Part shown: in pieces, positions 47,131 to 59,855 of the stretch
Position numbering within the stretch: the stretch's first letter is position 1
Layout of the letters: each line of letters starts with the position of its first letter
Assembly (NCBI GenBank): GCA_905182985.1
Contig: CAJJDN010000166.1
Coordinates: 117,979-181,978 of the forward strand
From: Paramecium sonneborni
Taxonomy: Eukaryota > Ciliophora > Oligohymenophorea > Peniculida > Parameciidae
Length of the DNA stretch: 64,000 nt
Reading direction: 5' to 3'
Position numbers and translations under genes: made by a program
The notes under the pieces: model-generated
Database searches by the model: none
Seen by the model: only the letters and a program-made list of their open reading frames with translations
Told to the model about the DNA's origin: nothing

Positions 47131-49710
47131 TCAAATTATTGGATATCTTGACATATGCTATAATTACTTTTAATTCAACTTTCTATTCTATTCAATATTT
47201 ATTGCTTAATAAAAGAACTATAGAAAGTTCCATTATAAACATTAAAAACAAATATCATATCCATTTTAATCTAAAAACCAAGCAGCATATTTCATTATTT
47301 CATATTATCCTATTAATATTATTTCATTCAATATTTTACTATCATTTTATTTTTCAAATATTTAAGAATTCTTTTCCATATATTTTATAAACATTTAACC
47401 ATTTTAATAACTTTTTTTCTTAAAATTATATGTTCCTTCTGGTGTCGTTTTATGAAATTCATTTAAATAAAAATTTGCATAATAATTATTTTTTTATTCT
47501 TTATTAAGTCTGCCTAAATTTATACTCTAAAACTTACTTAACATAAATGATATTTCTTAAAAATTCTGTTTCTATTTTTCAGCTTATTAAATTGCTTCTT
47601 CATTTTTATTTCTTAACCAATTTATTATTGCTTTCATAACTTAAGAAATCTCTATTGTATAAGCTTTTTCATGAGCTTCTAAGGCTTTATCAAATTAAAA
47701 TAAAAAAAAATATAAATTTCCTTTATGAAATTCTATCTATTAAATCTTAAATTCTTCAGACAGCTTGCCAGCATTTTGATAATATTCTATCGCCTAATCA
47801 AACTCAATCTTACGAAATAAAGATTAACCTTCTATTGCCTGTATAATATTTTACCTTTATAAAAGTAGGAATAAGCCAATTTTGCATTTAATGCTATAGC
47901 TCGATCAAAACATTCTATTGCTTGATCATATTTTAAATCAAAATAATAACAATATCCTAAGTTTAAATTTAATATTTAACCTTAAAATTATAGTGCCATT
48001 GAGTCCTTTGGATTAATATCAATTAACTTTTAATATTACAAAGCCCCAATACTAATTTTATCATTTTCTTTTATCATCAAAAATGTATCCTATAACAAAG
48101 CATTATAATTATCTTCCTTTTACATTTCACTCAAAATTTAAAAAGCCTCCGAAATTTTATTCATCTTAAGTAAATATATTACTTATAAAGATTGCAAGTT
48201 ATCTTTAATGTATTCAACATCCTTTATTTTTATTATATAGTTATAAGCTTCTTCAAATTGATTCTATTAACATAAAATAATGCCTATCATAATTGAATTA
48301 TATGAAACTTTAAAATAAATAATTCCATCTATTATCAGGAAAAGCTAAATTTAACTAATTACATATTTTATTAACTTCTTCAGATTTTTATTGTATTTTT
48401 AAAATAATTCCTATATTTTAGATAAACTAATTTATACCTTTTAACACATATCCATAAACACTATTTTGATTTTTATTTATTAATATCTCTGATTATTTCA
48501 TTGCTAAATCAATTTAATTTAATTTTAATAGTGTAAGACCTTTTAAAAATGAATCAATACATTTGTAAATTTAAACAATTTCCTTATTCTAATTCATTTC
48601 TGTTATAATTTTATCAAATACTTCAAAAGCTTACTAGAAAGATTTAGATTTAAGTAAGTTTTTTCCTAATTATTTAAATAATTTACCATAAATTAGATTA
48701 TAAAATAATTCTTTCGTTTACAAAGCAACTTATTTATATTTTTCTAAAGCAATTTCTGATACATTCATCCTTTCTAAAGCATATCCTTAAATTAAATTAC
48801 GTATTAACCTTCAAAATAAGTGATGAGTAAATTATTAGGGTCAATTTTACTATACATACTTAGATAATCTAAGGCTTCTTTGTATTATTCTGTTTAGAAT
48901 AAATTAAGACTGAGATAGATGTAACATTCCTTTAGAATTTGTTACTTCTAATCTTTAAAACACAATTTCTTGTAAAAAGCTTGACTTTTTTTATATTCTT
49001 AAATTATATATAGATTTCTCCCTAGAAGACATTCTAAATTCTAATGATAATAATTAGATTTCAAAATGTTAGATTCATTGAATTCTTAAATATTTAAGTT
49101 AAGGAAATATTTTTTATTTGTCAACTTTATCAGCGTTTAGGACATTTATAGAGCTTCTTTGTATTTTTGGATAGAATTTAATAGATGACCTTAGAAATTA
49201 ATGCTAAATACATTGATCAAACATTAAGAGAATTAAATATTCTTTTGAAACTTCTTAGAATTGGTCGATAAATATTTGTTTAATATTTTACACATCATTT
49301 ATATCATCAAAGATTTTATACTAGGTAATCAAATAAGAGAGAATATCATTTAAAATATTCCTTTCTATATTTTTAGTGAATATTTAAAAAGTTGAAATAT
49401 TGTTTTTAAAGGTTTGATTTATAAGTTAAGATCTAATATCTTATAGTAGATTTTATTTAGATTGAATAAAAGTAAAAAATTGTTAGTTTTTCAATAATTT
49501 TTTTGATTTCAATGTTTGTATTACATTCTCAATTTTGTTTATTACTTAATGAAGAAGCAAGAGCATATTATCAATTAATAGAAAATCATCAATATGTTAA
49601 ACATGGAGTTCAGAAGCACAAAACTTACAACTTATGTAATCTTATTTACATAGTTGACATATTCCAATAATTTGAAAGTTTTAATGATGAACTTTTAGAC
49701 AATAATCCAT
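47131..49710 (-). CDS. B-box zinc finger plus TPR-like protein, 819 aa
   Basis: ATG 49710 to TGA 47131 with introns 49190-49211 (22 nt), 48786-48808 (23), 48411-48437 (27), 48284-48308 (25) and 47832-47854 (23), leaving exactly 820 codons. Residues 1-40 hold a B-box-like zinc finger (CLKVHH, CQLCKQDYISCKFC, then H.Q.H spacing) followed by a helical coiled segment (INKIENVIQTLKSKK). The rest is a long array of TPR-like helical pairs (YKKSQAFYKKLC, YDQAIECFDRAIALN, FDQAIEYYQNAGKL, FDKALEAHEKAYT). The B-box/TPR combination is typical of a large ciliate family; function is unknown, protein interaction is likely. The 5' part is repeated at 49981-51033 and 51452-52143 by contig overlaps. The very C-terminus is less certain. 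Confidence 0.82.
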
Positions 49711-49979
49711 GTATATTATTAAATTATAATTATTTAATGCATTATTCAATCGTTAATGGTAAAGAATTCTCTGAAGTGTCAATATTATATTCGAAGAATA
49801 GTGAAAGCAATGAATTGCATTAAAATGAAAATTCGTAAACAATCAAATTAGAAAACTAGAATACCAAAAGAGTATAATGGTGTTGATGAAAATAAGGAAT
49901 TTATCGATAAATTTTAAAATTATAAAGCACACAATAAAGAGTTTGAATATTGTAATCTTGTGAATATGGAAAATAGTTA
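48658..49979. repeat. First copy of contig overlap 3 (1322 bp)
   Basis: Repeats at 49981-51302, offset 1323, directly after the N at 49980. It contains the 5' part of the B-box/TPR gene and the start of the MORN gene (ATG 49810 in this copy). Confidence 0.9.
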
Positions 49980-49980
49980 N
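49980..49980. other. Single-N contig junction 3
   Basis: One N, cutting the MORN gene 170 bases after its start; sequence then restarts at the 48658 equivalent. Confidence 0.95.
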
Positions 49981-51450
49981 GTTTTTTCCTAATTATTTAA
50001 ATAATTTACCATAAATTAGATTATAAAATAATTCTTTCGTTTACAAAGCAACTTATTTATATTTTTCTAAAGCAATTTCTGATACATTCATCCTTTCTAA
50101 AGCATATCCTTAAATTAAATTACGTATTAACCTTCAAAATAAGTGATGAGTAAATTATTAGGGTCAATTTTACTATACATACTTAGATAATCTAAGGCTT
50201 CTTTGTATTATTCTGTTTAGAATAAATTAAGACTGAGATAGATGTAACATTCCTTTAGAATTTGTTACTTCTAATCTTTAAAACACAATTTCTTGTAAAA
50301 AGCTTGACTTTTTTTATATTCTTAAATTATATATAGATTTCTCCCTAGAAGACATTCTAAATTCTAATGATAATAATTAGATTTCAAAATGTTAGATTCA
50401 TTGAATTCTTAAATATTTAAGTTAAGGAAATATTTTTTATTTGTCAACTTTATCAGCGTTTAGGACATTTATAGAGCTTCTTTGTATTTTTGGATAGAAT
50501 TTAATAGATGACCTTAGAAATTAATGCTAAATACATTGATCAAACATTAAGAGAATTAAATATTCTTTTGAAACTTCTTAGAATTGGTCGATAAATATTT
50601 GTTTAATATTTTACACATCATTTATATCATCAAAGATTTTATACTAGGTAATCAAATAAGAGAGAATATCATTTAAAATATTCCTTTCTATATTTTTAGT
50701 GAATATTTAAAAAGTTGAAATATTGTTTTTAAAGGTTTGATTTATAAGTTAAGATCTAATATCTTATAGTAGATTTTATTTAGATTGAATAAAAGTAAAA
50801 AATTGTTAGTTTTTCAATAATTTTTTTGATTTCAATGTTTGTATTACATTCTCAATTTTGTTTATTACTTAATGAAGAAGCAAGAGCATATTATCAATTA
50901 ATAGAAAATCATCAATATGTTAAACATGGAGTTCAGAAGCACAAAACTTACAACTTATGTAATCTTATTTACATAGTTGACATATTCCAATAATTTGAAA
51001 GTTTTAATGATGAACTTTTAGACAATAATCCATGTATATTATTAAATTATAATTATTTAATGCATTATTCAATCGTTAATGGTAAAGAATTCTCTGAAGT
51101 GTCAATATTATATTCGAAGAATAGTGAAAGCAATGAATTGCATTAAAATGAAAATTCGTAAACAATCAAATTAGAAAACTAGAATACCAAAAGAGTATAA
51201 TGGTGTTGATGAAAATAAGGAATTTATCGATAAATTTTAAAATTATAAAGCACACAATAAAGAGTTTGAATATTGTAATCTTGTGAATATGGAAAATAGT
51301 TAATTAAAAATTTACAAAGAGTCATGTTATTTTGGTTAGATAGCAAATGGAAAAAGAAATGGAAAAGGAGTTTTAATTTGTAATAATGGAAGAATTTATG
51401 AAGGAAATTTTGAGAATAATAGAAAGCATGGTTAAGGATATGAATAATTA
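49981..51450. other. Short contig wholly overlapped by its neighbours
   Basis: This 1470-base piece between two Ns adds no new sequence: 49981-51302 equals 48658-49979, and 50342-51450 equals 51452-52560. It carries partial 5' copies of the B-box/TPR gene (to 51033) and of the MORN gene (from 51133). Confidence 0.9.
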
Positions 51451-51451
51451 N
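51451..51451. other. Single-N contig junction 4
   Basis: One N; the next 1109 bases (51452-52560) repeat 50342-51450, offset 1110. Confidence 0.95.
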
Positions 51452-52560
51452 TCCCTAGAAGACATTCTAAATTCTAATGATAATAATTAGATTTCAAAAT
51501 GTTAGATTCATTGAATTCTTAAATATTTAAGTTAAGGAAATATTTTTTATTTGTCAACTTTATCAGCGTTTAGGACATTTATAGAGCTTCTTTGTATTTT
51601 TGGATAGAATTTAATAGATGACCTTAGAAATTAATGCTAAATACATTGATCAAACATTAAGAGAATTAAATATTCTTTTGAAACTTCTTAGAATTGGTCG
51701 ATAAATATTTGTTTAATATTTTACACATCATTTATATCATCAAAGATTTTATACTAGGTAATCAAATAAGAGAGAATATCATTTAAAATATTCCTTTCTA
51801 TATTTTTAGTGAATATTTAAAAAGTTGAAATATTGTTTTTAAAGGTTTGATTTATAAGTTAAGATCTAATATCTTATAGTAGATTTTATTTAGATTGAAT
51901 AAAAGTAAAAAATTGTTAGTTTTTCAATAATTTTTTTGATTTCAATGTTTGTATTACATTCTCAATTTTGTTTATTACTTAATGAAGAAGCAAGAGCATA
52001 TTATCAATTAATAGAAAATCATCAATATGTTAAACATGGAGTTCAGAAGCACAAAACTTACAACTTATGTAATCTTATTTACATAGTTGACATATTCCAA
52101 TAATTTGAAAGTTTTAATGATGAACTTTTAGACAATAATCCATGTATATTATTAAATTATAATTATTTAATGCATTATTCAATCGTTAATGGTAAAGAAT
52201 TCTCTGAAGTGTCAATATTATATTCGAAGAATAGTGAAAGCAATGAATTGCATTAAAATGAAAATTCGTAAACAATCAAATTAGAAAACTAGAATACCAA
52301 AAGAGTATAATGGTGTTGATGAAAATAAGGAATTTATCGATAAATTTTAAAATTATAAAGCACACAATAAAGAGTTTGAATATTGTAATCTTGTGAATAT
52401 GGAAAATAGTTAATTAAAAATTTACAAAGAGTCATGTTATTTTGGTTAGATAGCAAATGGAAAAAGAAATGGAAAAGGAGTTTTAATTTGTAATAATGGA
52501 AGAATTTATGAAGGAAATTTTGAGAATAATAGAAAGCATGGTTAAGGATATGAATAATTA
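51452..52560. repeat. Third copy of the B-box/MORN divergent 5' region
   Basis: This copy carries the MORN gene start that continues uninterrupted into its full coding sequence, so it is the one to use for annotation. The B-box/TPR 5' end within it (to 52143) is redundant. Confidence 0.9.
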
Positions 52561-53549
52561 CCAGAGAATTGTATATATGAAGGGATGTATATAAATGGTA
52601 AACCAGAAGGAATTGGTAAATTTATATGGGGAAATGGAGAAAGTTATGAAGGAAGTTGGTTAAATGGTTTAAAACATGGATAAGGAATTTGGGTAGGTAT
52701 AAATAAAGATTCTTATATTGGAGAATGGAAAATGGGTAATCCGTATGGATTTGGGGTATATGTTGCAATAAATGGGGATAAATATGAAGGAGAATTTCAT
52801 AATAATCTTAAACATGGATATGGAATTGAATATTTATCTAATGGAGATATTTATAAAGGATATTATTCTAATGGAAAACCAGAAGGTTAAGGAGAATATT
52901 CTTGGAATTCAGGAAGTTATTATAATGGAACATTTCTTAATGGTTTAAGACATGGAAAGGGTAATTGGATTAAAGATAAAAATGCTAAATAATCTGATAT
53001 TTATGAAGGAGAATATATAAATGATAAAAAATGTGGATTTGGTATTTATAGATGGGAAACAGGTAGTAGATATGAAGGAAATTTCTATGAAGATTTAAGA
53101 CATGGATTTGGAAAAATGTTTTGGAATGATGGATCTTATTATTTTGGAATGTGGGAGAAAGGAAATTAATGTGGAGAAGGAGAATATGTATATATTTATA
53201 TTATAATTATATATAAGTGTAAAAATGGAGAATAACCTAAATTTGGTCTTTTTGAAAAAAATATTCTTATTAAAGAGGATTTTGATAAAGTTAAAAGATA
53301 ATCTAATAATATAAGAATTAGATAATATACAAGTAAATCAATTTATAAAATTTATTTCTAGCCAGTTAAAGAACAACTAGAGCAAATAGTTATTAAGCTA
53401 CTAATATTTAAAAACCATTAAACACTTTGAGACCAAATAGTGTTAAGTAGCCAAATCAAAACTTTTTTGGTTCAACTAAAAATGCATTTTAATCTAAGAA
53501 AAAAAGATAGTTCTCATTACATAAATAATCCATTGATGTCAATTTTTGA
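52243..53549 (+). CDS. MORN-repeat protein, 415 aa
   Basis: ATG 52243 to TGA 53549 with introns 53188-53217 (30 nt) and 53333-53361 (29), leaving 416 codons. After about 60 polar residues there are roughly eleven MORN repeats with the Y.G.w..G..hG.G pattern (ANGKRNGKGVL, RIYEGNFENNRKHGQGYE, SYEGSWLNGLKHGQGIW, KYEGEFHNNLKHGYGIEY, RYEGNFYEDLRHGFGKMFW). The tail is Gln/Asn/Lys-rich and disordered. MORN proteins form flat beta-hairpin arrays, often at membranes or in cytoskeletal structures; ciliates have many. Another in-frame ATG lies 15 bases downstream. Truncated copies start at 49810 and 51133. Confidence 0.88.
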
Positions 53550-53643
53550 ATAATATTATATTTATAATTAATATTCCTTACATAAATATAGTGAGTGATT
53601 TTATTATTTATATATAGATATAATAATAATCTGTTCAAAATTT

Positions 53644-55584
53644 TCATCTCTTCTTTTTACTTGGACGGATTTCAATCTAAAATTATTTCAGTGTCTCTCC
53701 ATTTGCATATAATTAAACAGCTTTCATAGTTTCTTCAGAAATAAAGTAATGTCTTTTCTTTTATGATGTAATTGACATAGATTTTTCATCTAAAGTTTTT
53801 TTACTTTTATTATTAGTAGATCTATTTTCTGAAGCTAATTTTTATTCTTTTTATTATTCTTTTGCTGGTGGTAAATGAAAACTTGTTGCACTTTTAGTTT
53901 TTATAGGTTTATTTGATAAAATCCTATCAGTTGGATTAACTTTAACAATTTAACTGATCTGTTGACTACTTCTTTCTTCAGCATATTATTATTTTTTTTT
54001 ATCGAATTCCTCTATATAAATTTAGAGTTTAATACTGCTAAAATTCTAATTTTTTCATTTTAGATAGTAATTTCCATCTACTTTTTAGTTTCTTATAATT
54101 TTAAATATTCAGTCTATTATTGCTTCAATCTTCTATCAGTTTCTTCAAATTTCTAACATTATAGATTATTATACATCTAATAAGACTCCATTTCTATATT
54201 ATTCTTTTCTTTTCTAAATTTAATAATTCTAAGCAGCATCTTCTAATTTCAATAATTCTTAAACATATTTTCTCTTCATATTTATAATGTTTTTCTGTCT
54301 CAATTCTTCAGCATTTAAAAATTATTATTATTTTTAAGCCATAATTCTTTAATTCTCCAATTCAGTTTATTTATCTAAATATCTTTATTTCTAATTAATA
54401 TTTTAATTAATGTACCATTTATACTTCTTCCATATGAGATTATAATATAAGACTGCTTTCATCTCTTTTTAATCTCTTTTACTCCTCTAATCTAGATTTC
54501 TTTAATTCTCTCTCTTTCTCTTAACTAAAATAATCTTAGTTTCTTTTATTTAATTCTTGACTGATTAAAAATTTCTTTTATTCCATCATTTGATGTTTTT
54601 ATTATTCCTAATTTCTTTTTTATTTTAACAATTATTGTCTATTGAATTCTTACATAGTATTTCTCATCTATATTTCTTTCTCTTTAGAATGTATTCTTTG
54701 TTCCATCTAATAAGTTTCTAATTATTTCAAAGCTGAAGCATTTTGATATTTCTCTCTAGCTCTTTCTTCTTTTAATTAATTGTATTATCGAATCTATTAC
54801 TACTTCTCTACTAACATTTATTCCATATTTTATAATTTCTAATTATATTCTTTTTTTCTAATCTCATTTTCATGCTAAATTTGTTATTCTTATTCAAACA
54901 TTCTTTAAGCTCTTCTTTACATTTTTTCTTGGATTTCTCTTTCCCTTTCTTCCTTCTCTATTTGCTTCATTAAAGCGTATTTTGCTTATTTTTATTATAT
55001 CTTTAGTTCCTCTTCTTAGAATTTACGCATGATAGCTTCATTATGTAAGTCCGCTTGTAATTTCGCCTATTTAAGTTTTTATTCTCGTAATATCAATTTT
55101 TCTTCTTTCTCTTACATTCTTTGATGAAACTCTTCTTCTTATATTTTCCTTAATTCTTCTATTCGCTTTTCTTTTAATTAATTCTTCTTTTTCATTTCTT
55201 CCATTTTCATTTCAGTTTATATTTCTCTTTCTATTTCAATCTTCTATTTGTTTTATAATGTTCTTAGAATTTACTCTTGCTTTTACATAAAAGATTAACT
55301 CAATTACAATTGACTAGATTGAGACTAGAAAATAGTTGATAAGTTACATTTCGTTCATGATCTTCCTAAGAATTGGAATATTCTTATCTGACATAATCTA
55401 AGAATCTATCGACTCTATCACGCATATGCTACAATTTGGCTTCAACATAATAATCAACATCTTCAAATTAGACTCCCTATAATAAGATCTCGTCTCTAGT
55501 TGGATAATAGAGATCCTAAACAACTAAGCCAAGAGTAGCCAATACTTTTTTTGACCGTGGACTACCTTACACAATAGATTGCAT
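53644..55584 (-). CDS. Long coiled-coil protein, 611 aa
   Basis: ATG 55584 to TGA 53644 with introns 55325-55347 (23 nt), 54391-54424 (34), 54153-54174 (22) and 54010-54035 (26, ending TAGAG), giving 612 codons. After an N-terminal 100 residues with a short folded-looking stretch, residues about 130-480 are almost uninterrupted Glu/Lys/Gln/Arg heptads (EEMKKKNQLKEKRIEELRK, QKQAKYALMKQIEKEERERE, EKERELKKSRLEEQKRL). The tail is Ser/Lys/Thr-rich and ends in a basic patch (RPSKKKR). This is typical of ciliary or basal-body structural proteins, but no specific family is recognised. It is divergent from the gene at 55658 with 73 bases between starts. Confidence 0.8.
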
Positions 55585-55657
55585 ACGTAGTTATTTCACT
55601 CCTAACAGCAGGATTGAAGTTTAATAAACTCATATAAAAGAATAATAAAATAATAAA

Positions 55658-56128
55658 ATGAGAAGGAACTTTTAAAATCTAATAAAGGATCCTCCTGCTA
55701 ATGTTTAGAGAGAATCAAAACCTCAATAACCTGGTGTTGTTTAGGTAGCTGAATGGAATAAAGCATTAGAATATTTAGATGCTGGGGATATTAATAAAGC
55801 ATATGAAGAAATATTAATTTCAGAAGATGATTTATATTTATTAAGATTAATGACAATTACAGGACCTTGCATAAATAAATTGAATTAGAAAGTTGCTTTT
55901 TAATTACATCAAAAAATTAAATTATTAATGAAATCAGAATTTTGGAAGGTCCTTGCATTACAAATTCTGGGTAATTTATCATCAAAATAAGAATGTTTAA
56001 GGATTGAATAAAAATAAAAATTGTAATATTTATTGTATCAATGGAGTAAATCATGGTAACCTTAAATAAGTAAGGAAACTGTATTATTATACAATTCAGG
56101 AGTGTTTAAACCTGATCATATAATTTGA
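55658..56128 (+). CDS. Tortifolia1/SINE1-like C-terminal domain protein, 156 aa
   Basis: Intron-free, 157 codons from ATG 55658 to TGA 56128. After a Gln/Pro-rich start, the core WNKALEYLDAGDINKAYEEILISEDDLYLLRLMTITGPC resembles the conserved C-terminal block of plant TORTIFOLIA1/SINE1 microtubule-associated proteins, where a GD...A...L..GDDL.L.RLM.TGP motif occurs. A helix-rich end (LMKSEFWKVLALQILGNL) follows. Those proteins usually have N-terminal TOG/HEAT repeats; here the domain stands alone, as a short protein. A cytoskeletal role is inferred from weak similarity only. Confidence 0.55.
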
Positions 56129-56151
56129 CTTTATTTATAAAAATATATTAT

Positions 56152-57773
56152 ATGATAAAATCAAGTCGTTCTTTATCATCTAGGAAAAATGATAAAATTA
56201 CAAATAAAAGGAATAAGTCTGTATAAGATTCAGGAAGTTATGGAAATTTTTTAGATTTTTAAGAATCTTAGATAGGACAATCTTATAAATAATTTATGTA
56301 TATGTAAGAATTCTTTAATACAAATTTGGTATAATTTCCAACTGATGAAGAAATATGTTAGATTTAACATAATTTACATGTTAGCAGTGGTTTATAAAAT
56401 CATAAGAAGAAGAATTGGACTTTAGAAGAAAAGAAAGTGTTAATTTGGGTAGTAGGTAAGTTGAGTTAAGTTTAAGACTTGGATATTAGAGATTTACCTG
56501 ATGAATTTTGGAATGATGTTTCTAAAATGATTTATAGACGAGATTCAGTATAATGTAAATAGAAATGGTCATAATTATAAAAGACAGATTTATAATCAAA
56601 ACCATTCACTTAAGATGAAGATTAATTATTACTTAATATTATTAGTTAATTTTAGGAGGGTGAATAAGGATATAAATGGAGTTTAATTTCTAATGAATTA
56701 AATTTACATAATAAAAATTATAGATCAAGTAAATAATGTAGAGAAAGATGGTTAAATCATATTAATCCAAAAATTAAAAAGTATATTTTAATATTAATTT
56801 AGGGATCCTTGGAATGATGATGAAGATTTTAAATTATTGAACTTTGTATTAGAACATGGTAGAAAATGGGCAGATATATCTAAATTATTTAATGAAACTA
56901 GAAGTGAAAATAATGTCAAAAATAGATTCAATAGTTTAATTAAAAGAGAAAAGGATTTAATTGTTTAGTATTTAATTCAGTATATTAAGGTTATAAAATG
57001 GATCAATTGGAACCTTAGAAACCATTCTAGGTAATCTTACTGGATCAATTCTTAATATTGATTAAATTTCAGCTATAGAAGTACTCAAAAATAAAATTAT
57101 TTGGAGATAAGGATAATCAAAAGATGATTAAAATTTAAATAATATTAGAAAGAGTTCGATTAATTATGATAGTGAAAAAAAAGAAAAAACATAAATGAAA
57201 AAATCTACTGTTGTTAAATATTCTGTAGGACATCTAGATGAAAATTAAATTAGTTCTGAAGAATTAACACCTTGTTTAGTTAATATTGAGAAAAATATCA
57301 TTTATTTCTGCTCTCAAGAATAAATACTTCAAATTATTAATACATAAATCAATTAAATTAAAAATAATTTAGAAAATTATAGAAAAGAACTTTTTAGAAA
57401 TTTTGATTCTGCTCTCATTAATTAAAAAACTTAATTAAGTATAATTAGTGAAATTAATGATTCTTAATTTAGTTCATTTATTTGTGGAATCGAAGATAAT
57501 TAAAGCTCATTCAGTAAACCAAACTTTACTTATTAAAAATAAAAACAAATATAATAACTAGATTATTATCTCAATTAATCATCTAAAATTTTAGAAGAAA
57601 AACCTGAAGCCCATAAATATATCTGCTTTAATCCTATCGAATCTATTCATTATAAAGCCTTTCATAATATATACAAAGCATATAAATCAGAAAATATATT
57701 AAATAAGACTTCGTAAGTCTTTTAAAATATTCCAAAGTCATTACCTAATGTTGTTACCATTTATTCATCGTGA
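56152..57773 (+). CDS. Three-repeat Myb-like DNA-binding protein, 525 aa
   Basis: ATG 56152 to TGA 57773 with introns 56781-56802 (22 nt) and 56968-56989 (22), leaving 526 codons. Three Myb/SANT repeats span about residues 85-275: a divergent first (NWTLEEKKVLIWVV...CKQKWSQL), a second with FTQDEDQLLLNII...SSKQCRERWLNHINP, and a third DPWNDDEDFKLLNFVLEHGRKWADIS...VKNRFNSLIKR. The second repeat keeps the CRERW.NH.NP signature of animal c-Myb R2 and the third keeps VKNRFNSL. A nuclear sequence-specific transcription factor is expected. The C-terminal 250 residues are Asn/Gln/Ser-rich and disordered. It starts 23 bases after the preceding stop. Confidence 0.9.
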
Positions 57774-57973
57774 ATATACTTATATTAATTTTATCAATTT
57801 TATTTTTTATGTTAAATTATTAAATTTTAATTTACTTAATTTTCACTTCATATTTATCATCTCTTCTAAATTAATTATGAACCATCCCCTTTCATAACTA
57901 TACTATAATCTATTACTATTTTTATTTATACAAATATACTAAAATAATCATTAACAATATAATAATCGACCAT

Positions 57974-58297
57974 TCATTTCTTTATTGTACTCTCAATGAA
58001 ATCTGAACATTTTTTCTTTTCCACTACATATTTCAAGAAATACTTATATTGGTTCTATCTTTTCAATTCAATTATACTCTTTTTACCAACTGAAAGACAT
58101 CTCCTGATTTATGGATAATTTTAAATCACTTTTTTATGTACTAAATGAGGAATTTTAAACCAAAAGTCATTTATACATCGATCATCTTATAACCATCTTT
58201 ATGGTGCCTCAAATTGAAAATTAAAAAATTATTCATCTTCTGTATCAAATTTTATGTCTTCATAATTTATTGCTCCAATTTAGTAATTTTTTGGCAT
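57974..58297 (-). CDS. Small protein, 107 aa, unknown
   Basis: Intron-free, 108 codons from ATG 58297 to TGA 57974. Contains YEDIKFDTEDEQFFNFQFEAP, an aromatic stretch (INDFWFKIPHLVHKKVI) and a basic C-terminus with KYVVEKKKCSDFIESTIKK. It lies 26 bases downstream of the importin-like gene on the same strand. I considered whether it could be that gene's last exon, but no intron removes the TGA at 58324. Family not recognised. Confidence 0.55.
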
Positions 58298-58323
58298 TTT
58301 AATATTATAATTATTATAAAATT

Positions 58324-59855
58324 TCATAAATATGATAAAACATTATTTATCATTGAAAATATAGATTGGTCTTCATCAAGCCTTTCTAAAATAAAGCGTA
58401 AATTCTCTCTTTCTGATGGATATATCAATGCATATTGATTACTATGCCATGTCTCTTTGTTTAATATTTCTACTATTGCTTCAAGAATTGCCTATTTTAA
58501 TTCTACATTTTGCAATTGTAAAAATTAAAACACTGTTAAATGTATTTTAGATTAACAAAGTTGTTGAGTTTATTGATAATTACCTTTCTGAAAATATGCA
58601 CACATTGTAAAACAAGCTTAAACATGTATCTATTCATCTTAGGAATTCATTAATTGGATAACATAATTTGTAATATCGGTTTATGTAAATATGACATCAT
58701 AAAATTATTTGCCTCCACATAAACAAAATTCTAAGACCCATAAGGCTTAATTTTAAACCAATTTACTAAAATTTTTTAAATAATAAATACTTATTTGAAC
58801 AGAGTTTATTTTTTAATTATTAGAGTAATCCATTTTTGAGTAAAATTTCAATATGAGCTGGACTTTATGATGCTATTTCTGCTAATATTCTTAAAGCCAA
58901 TTAATCATTGTAACCTTCATTTAGAATTGACATTAATTCCAAAGCTCCATTAAATTTAAAAATTTAATTAATCTAATTTTCAAAGCATATTTAATACATA
59001 TCCATTATGCATTCCCACAAATGTCAAATTGAGCAATATTTATAATAAATAATTTAATTTATCTAAATTTTTGGTTGATAATGCACTACAAACTGGTTTA
59101 ATGAATACTTCAGCATGTTTTCGACAATCATTATCTTACTTATATAAGTCCTATAATAAAGATGATATTAATTATAAATGTAACTCAAGTACACTATTAT
59201 CCATTTAACTCTAAGTAATATTATTATTTATTTATACATGAAATGCATGACATATACTATGTACATAAATTTTGCTTCTTAATAATTCTGCTCTTGATAA
59301 AAATGTCGTTGATGAATACATTAAAATCTAATCAATTTTAATAAAGGTATAAGATAATCGACATTAATCATCATATCCCATTTCTAAAGGACAATTTTAA
59401 TCATTCCCTTTGATACAAAAACCTTTTCGAAATATTTCAGCTTCTAAAAGTATAAATAACTATGAAAATGCTGTAAGCATCTCTATAAATTTTGGATAAC
59501 TATGTAAATGCTCATCTGGTAATAATACTAAATTATTTAGATAAGTTAATATATTTTTGAACAGATCCCAATTAGAATAGAGTTCATTTAAATTTAGTAA
59601 TCTGCACAATTATAAACCAAGGTCATTTTAAACCATTTCAACAATAGGTTTATTTACTTTCTCATTTATCAATATTAATAGGTCTAGTAATTTAATTTTC
59701 CCCATTTATTGAATTTACTAAGCATAATAATTAGAAATAAGAGCATCTGAATTTGAAACTTATCTTTTCAAATTGAAGATCTTTTCTAATTGATTTCTTC
59801 TTATTTCGCTATGAAATTACTCTCTTTTACATCTTAATTAATCAGTCTCATTCAT
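58324..59855 (-). CDS. Importin-alpha-like ARM-repeat protein, 493 aa
   Basis: ATG 59855 to TGA 58324 with introns 58973-58997 (25 nt) and 58766-58790 (25), leaving 494 codons. The N-terminus (CKREQFHSEIRRNQLEKIFNLKRQ) resembles an importin-beta-binding domain, where R/K-rich sequence around a REE...IRK..R motif occurs. ARM-like repeats follow, best seen at NGALELMSILNEGYNDQLALRILAEIASQSPAHIEILLKNGLL and NNKLVQNQALWVLEFCL, corresponding to the usual ..ALWALSNIA...H..LL..G. The classical Trp-Asn pairs that grip nuclear localisation signals are mostly not conserved, and the IBB is less basic than normal. A divergent nuclear transport adaptor is the best guess. Confidence 0.65.

Noticed and set aside
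47139..47390. Plus-strand ORF starting MDILTYAIITF
   Set aside because: Antisense to the C-terminal coding region of the B-box/TPR gene, hydrophobic because it mirrors Lys/Asn-rich codons.
49512..49860. Plus-strand frame starting MFVLHSQF that could extend the MORN gene upstream
   Set aside because: It is antisense to the B-box finger and coiled segment of the B-box/TPR gene, whose Cys/His spacing is meaningful; the MORN frame has its own ATG downstream.
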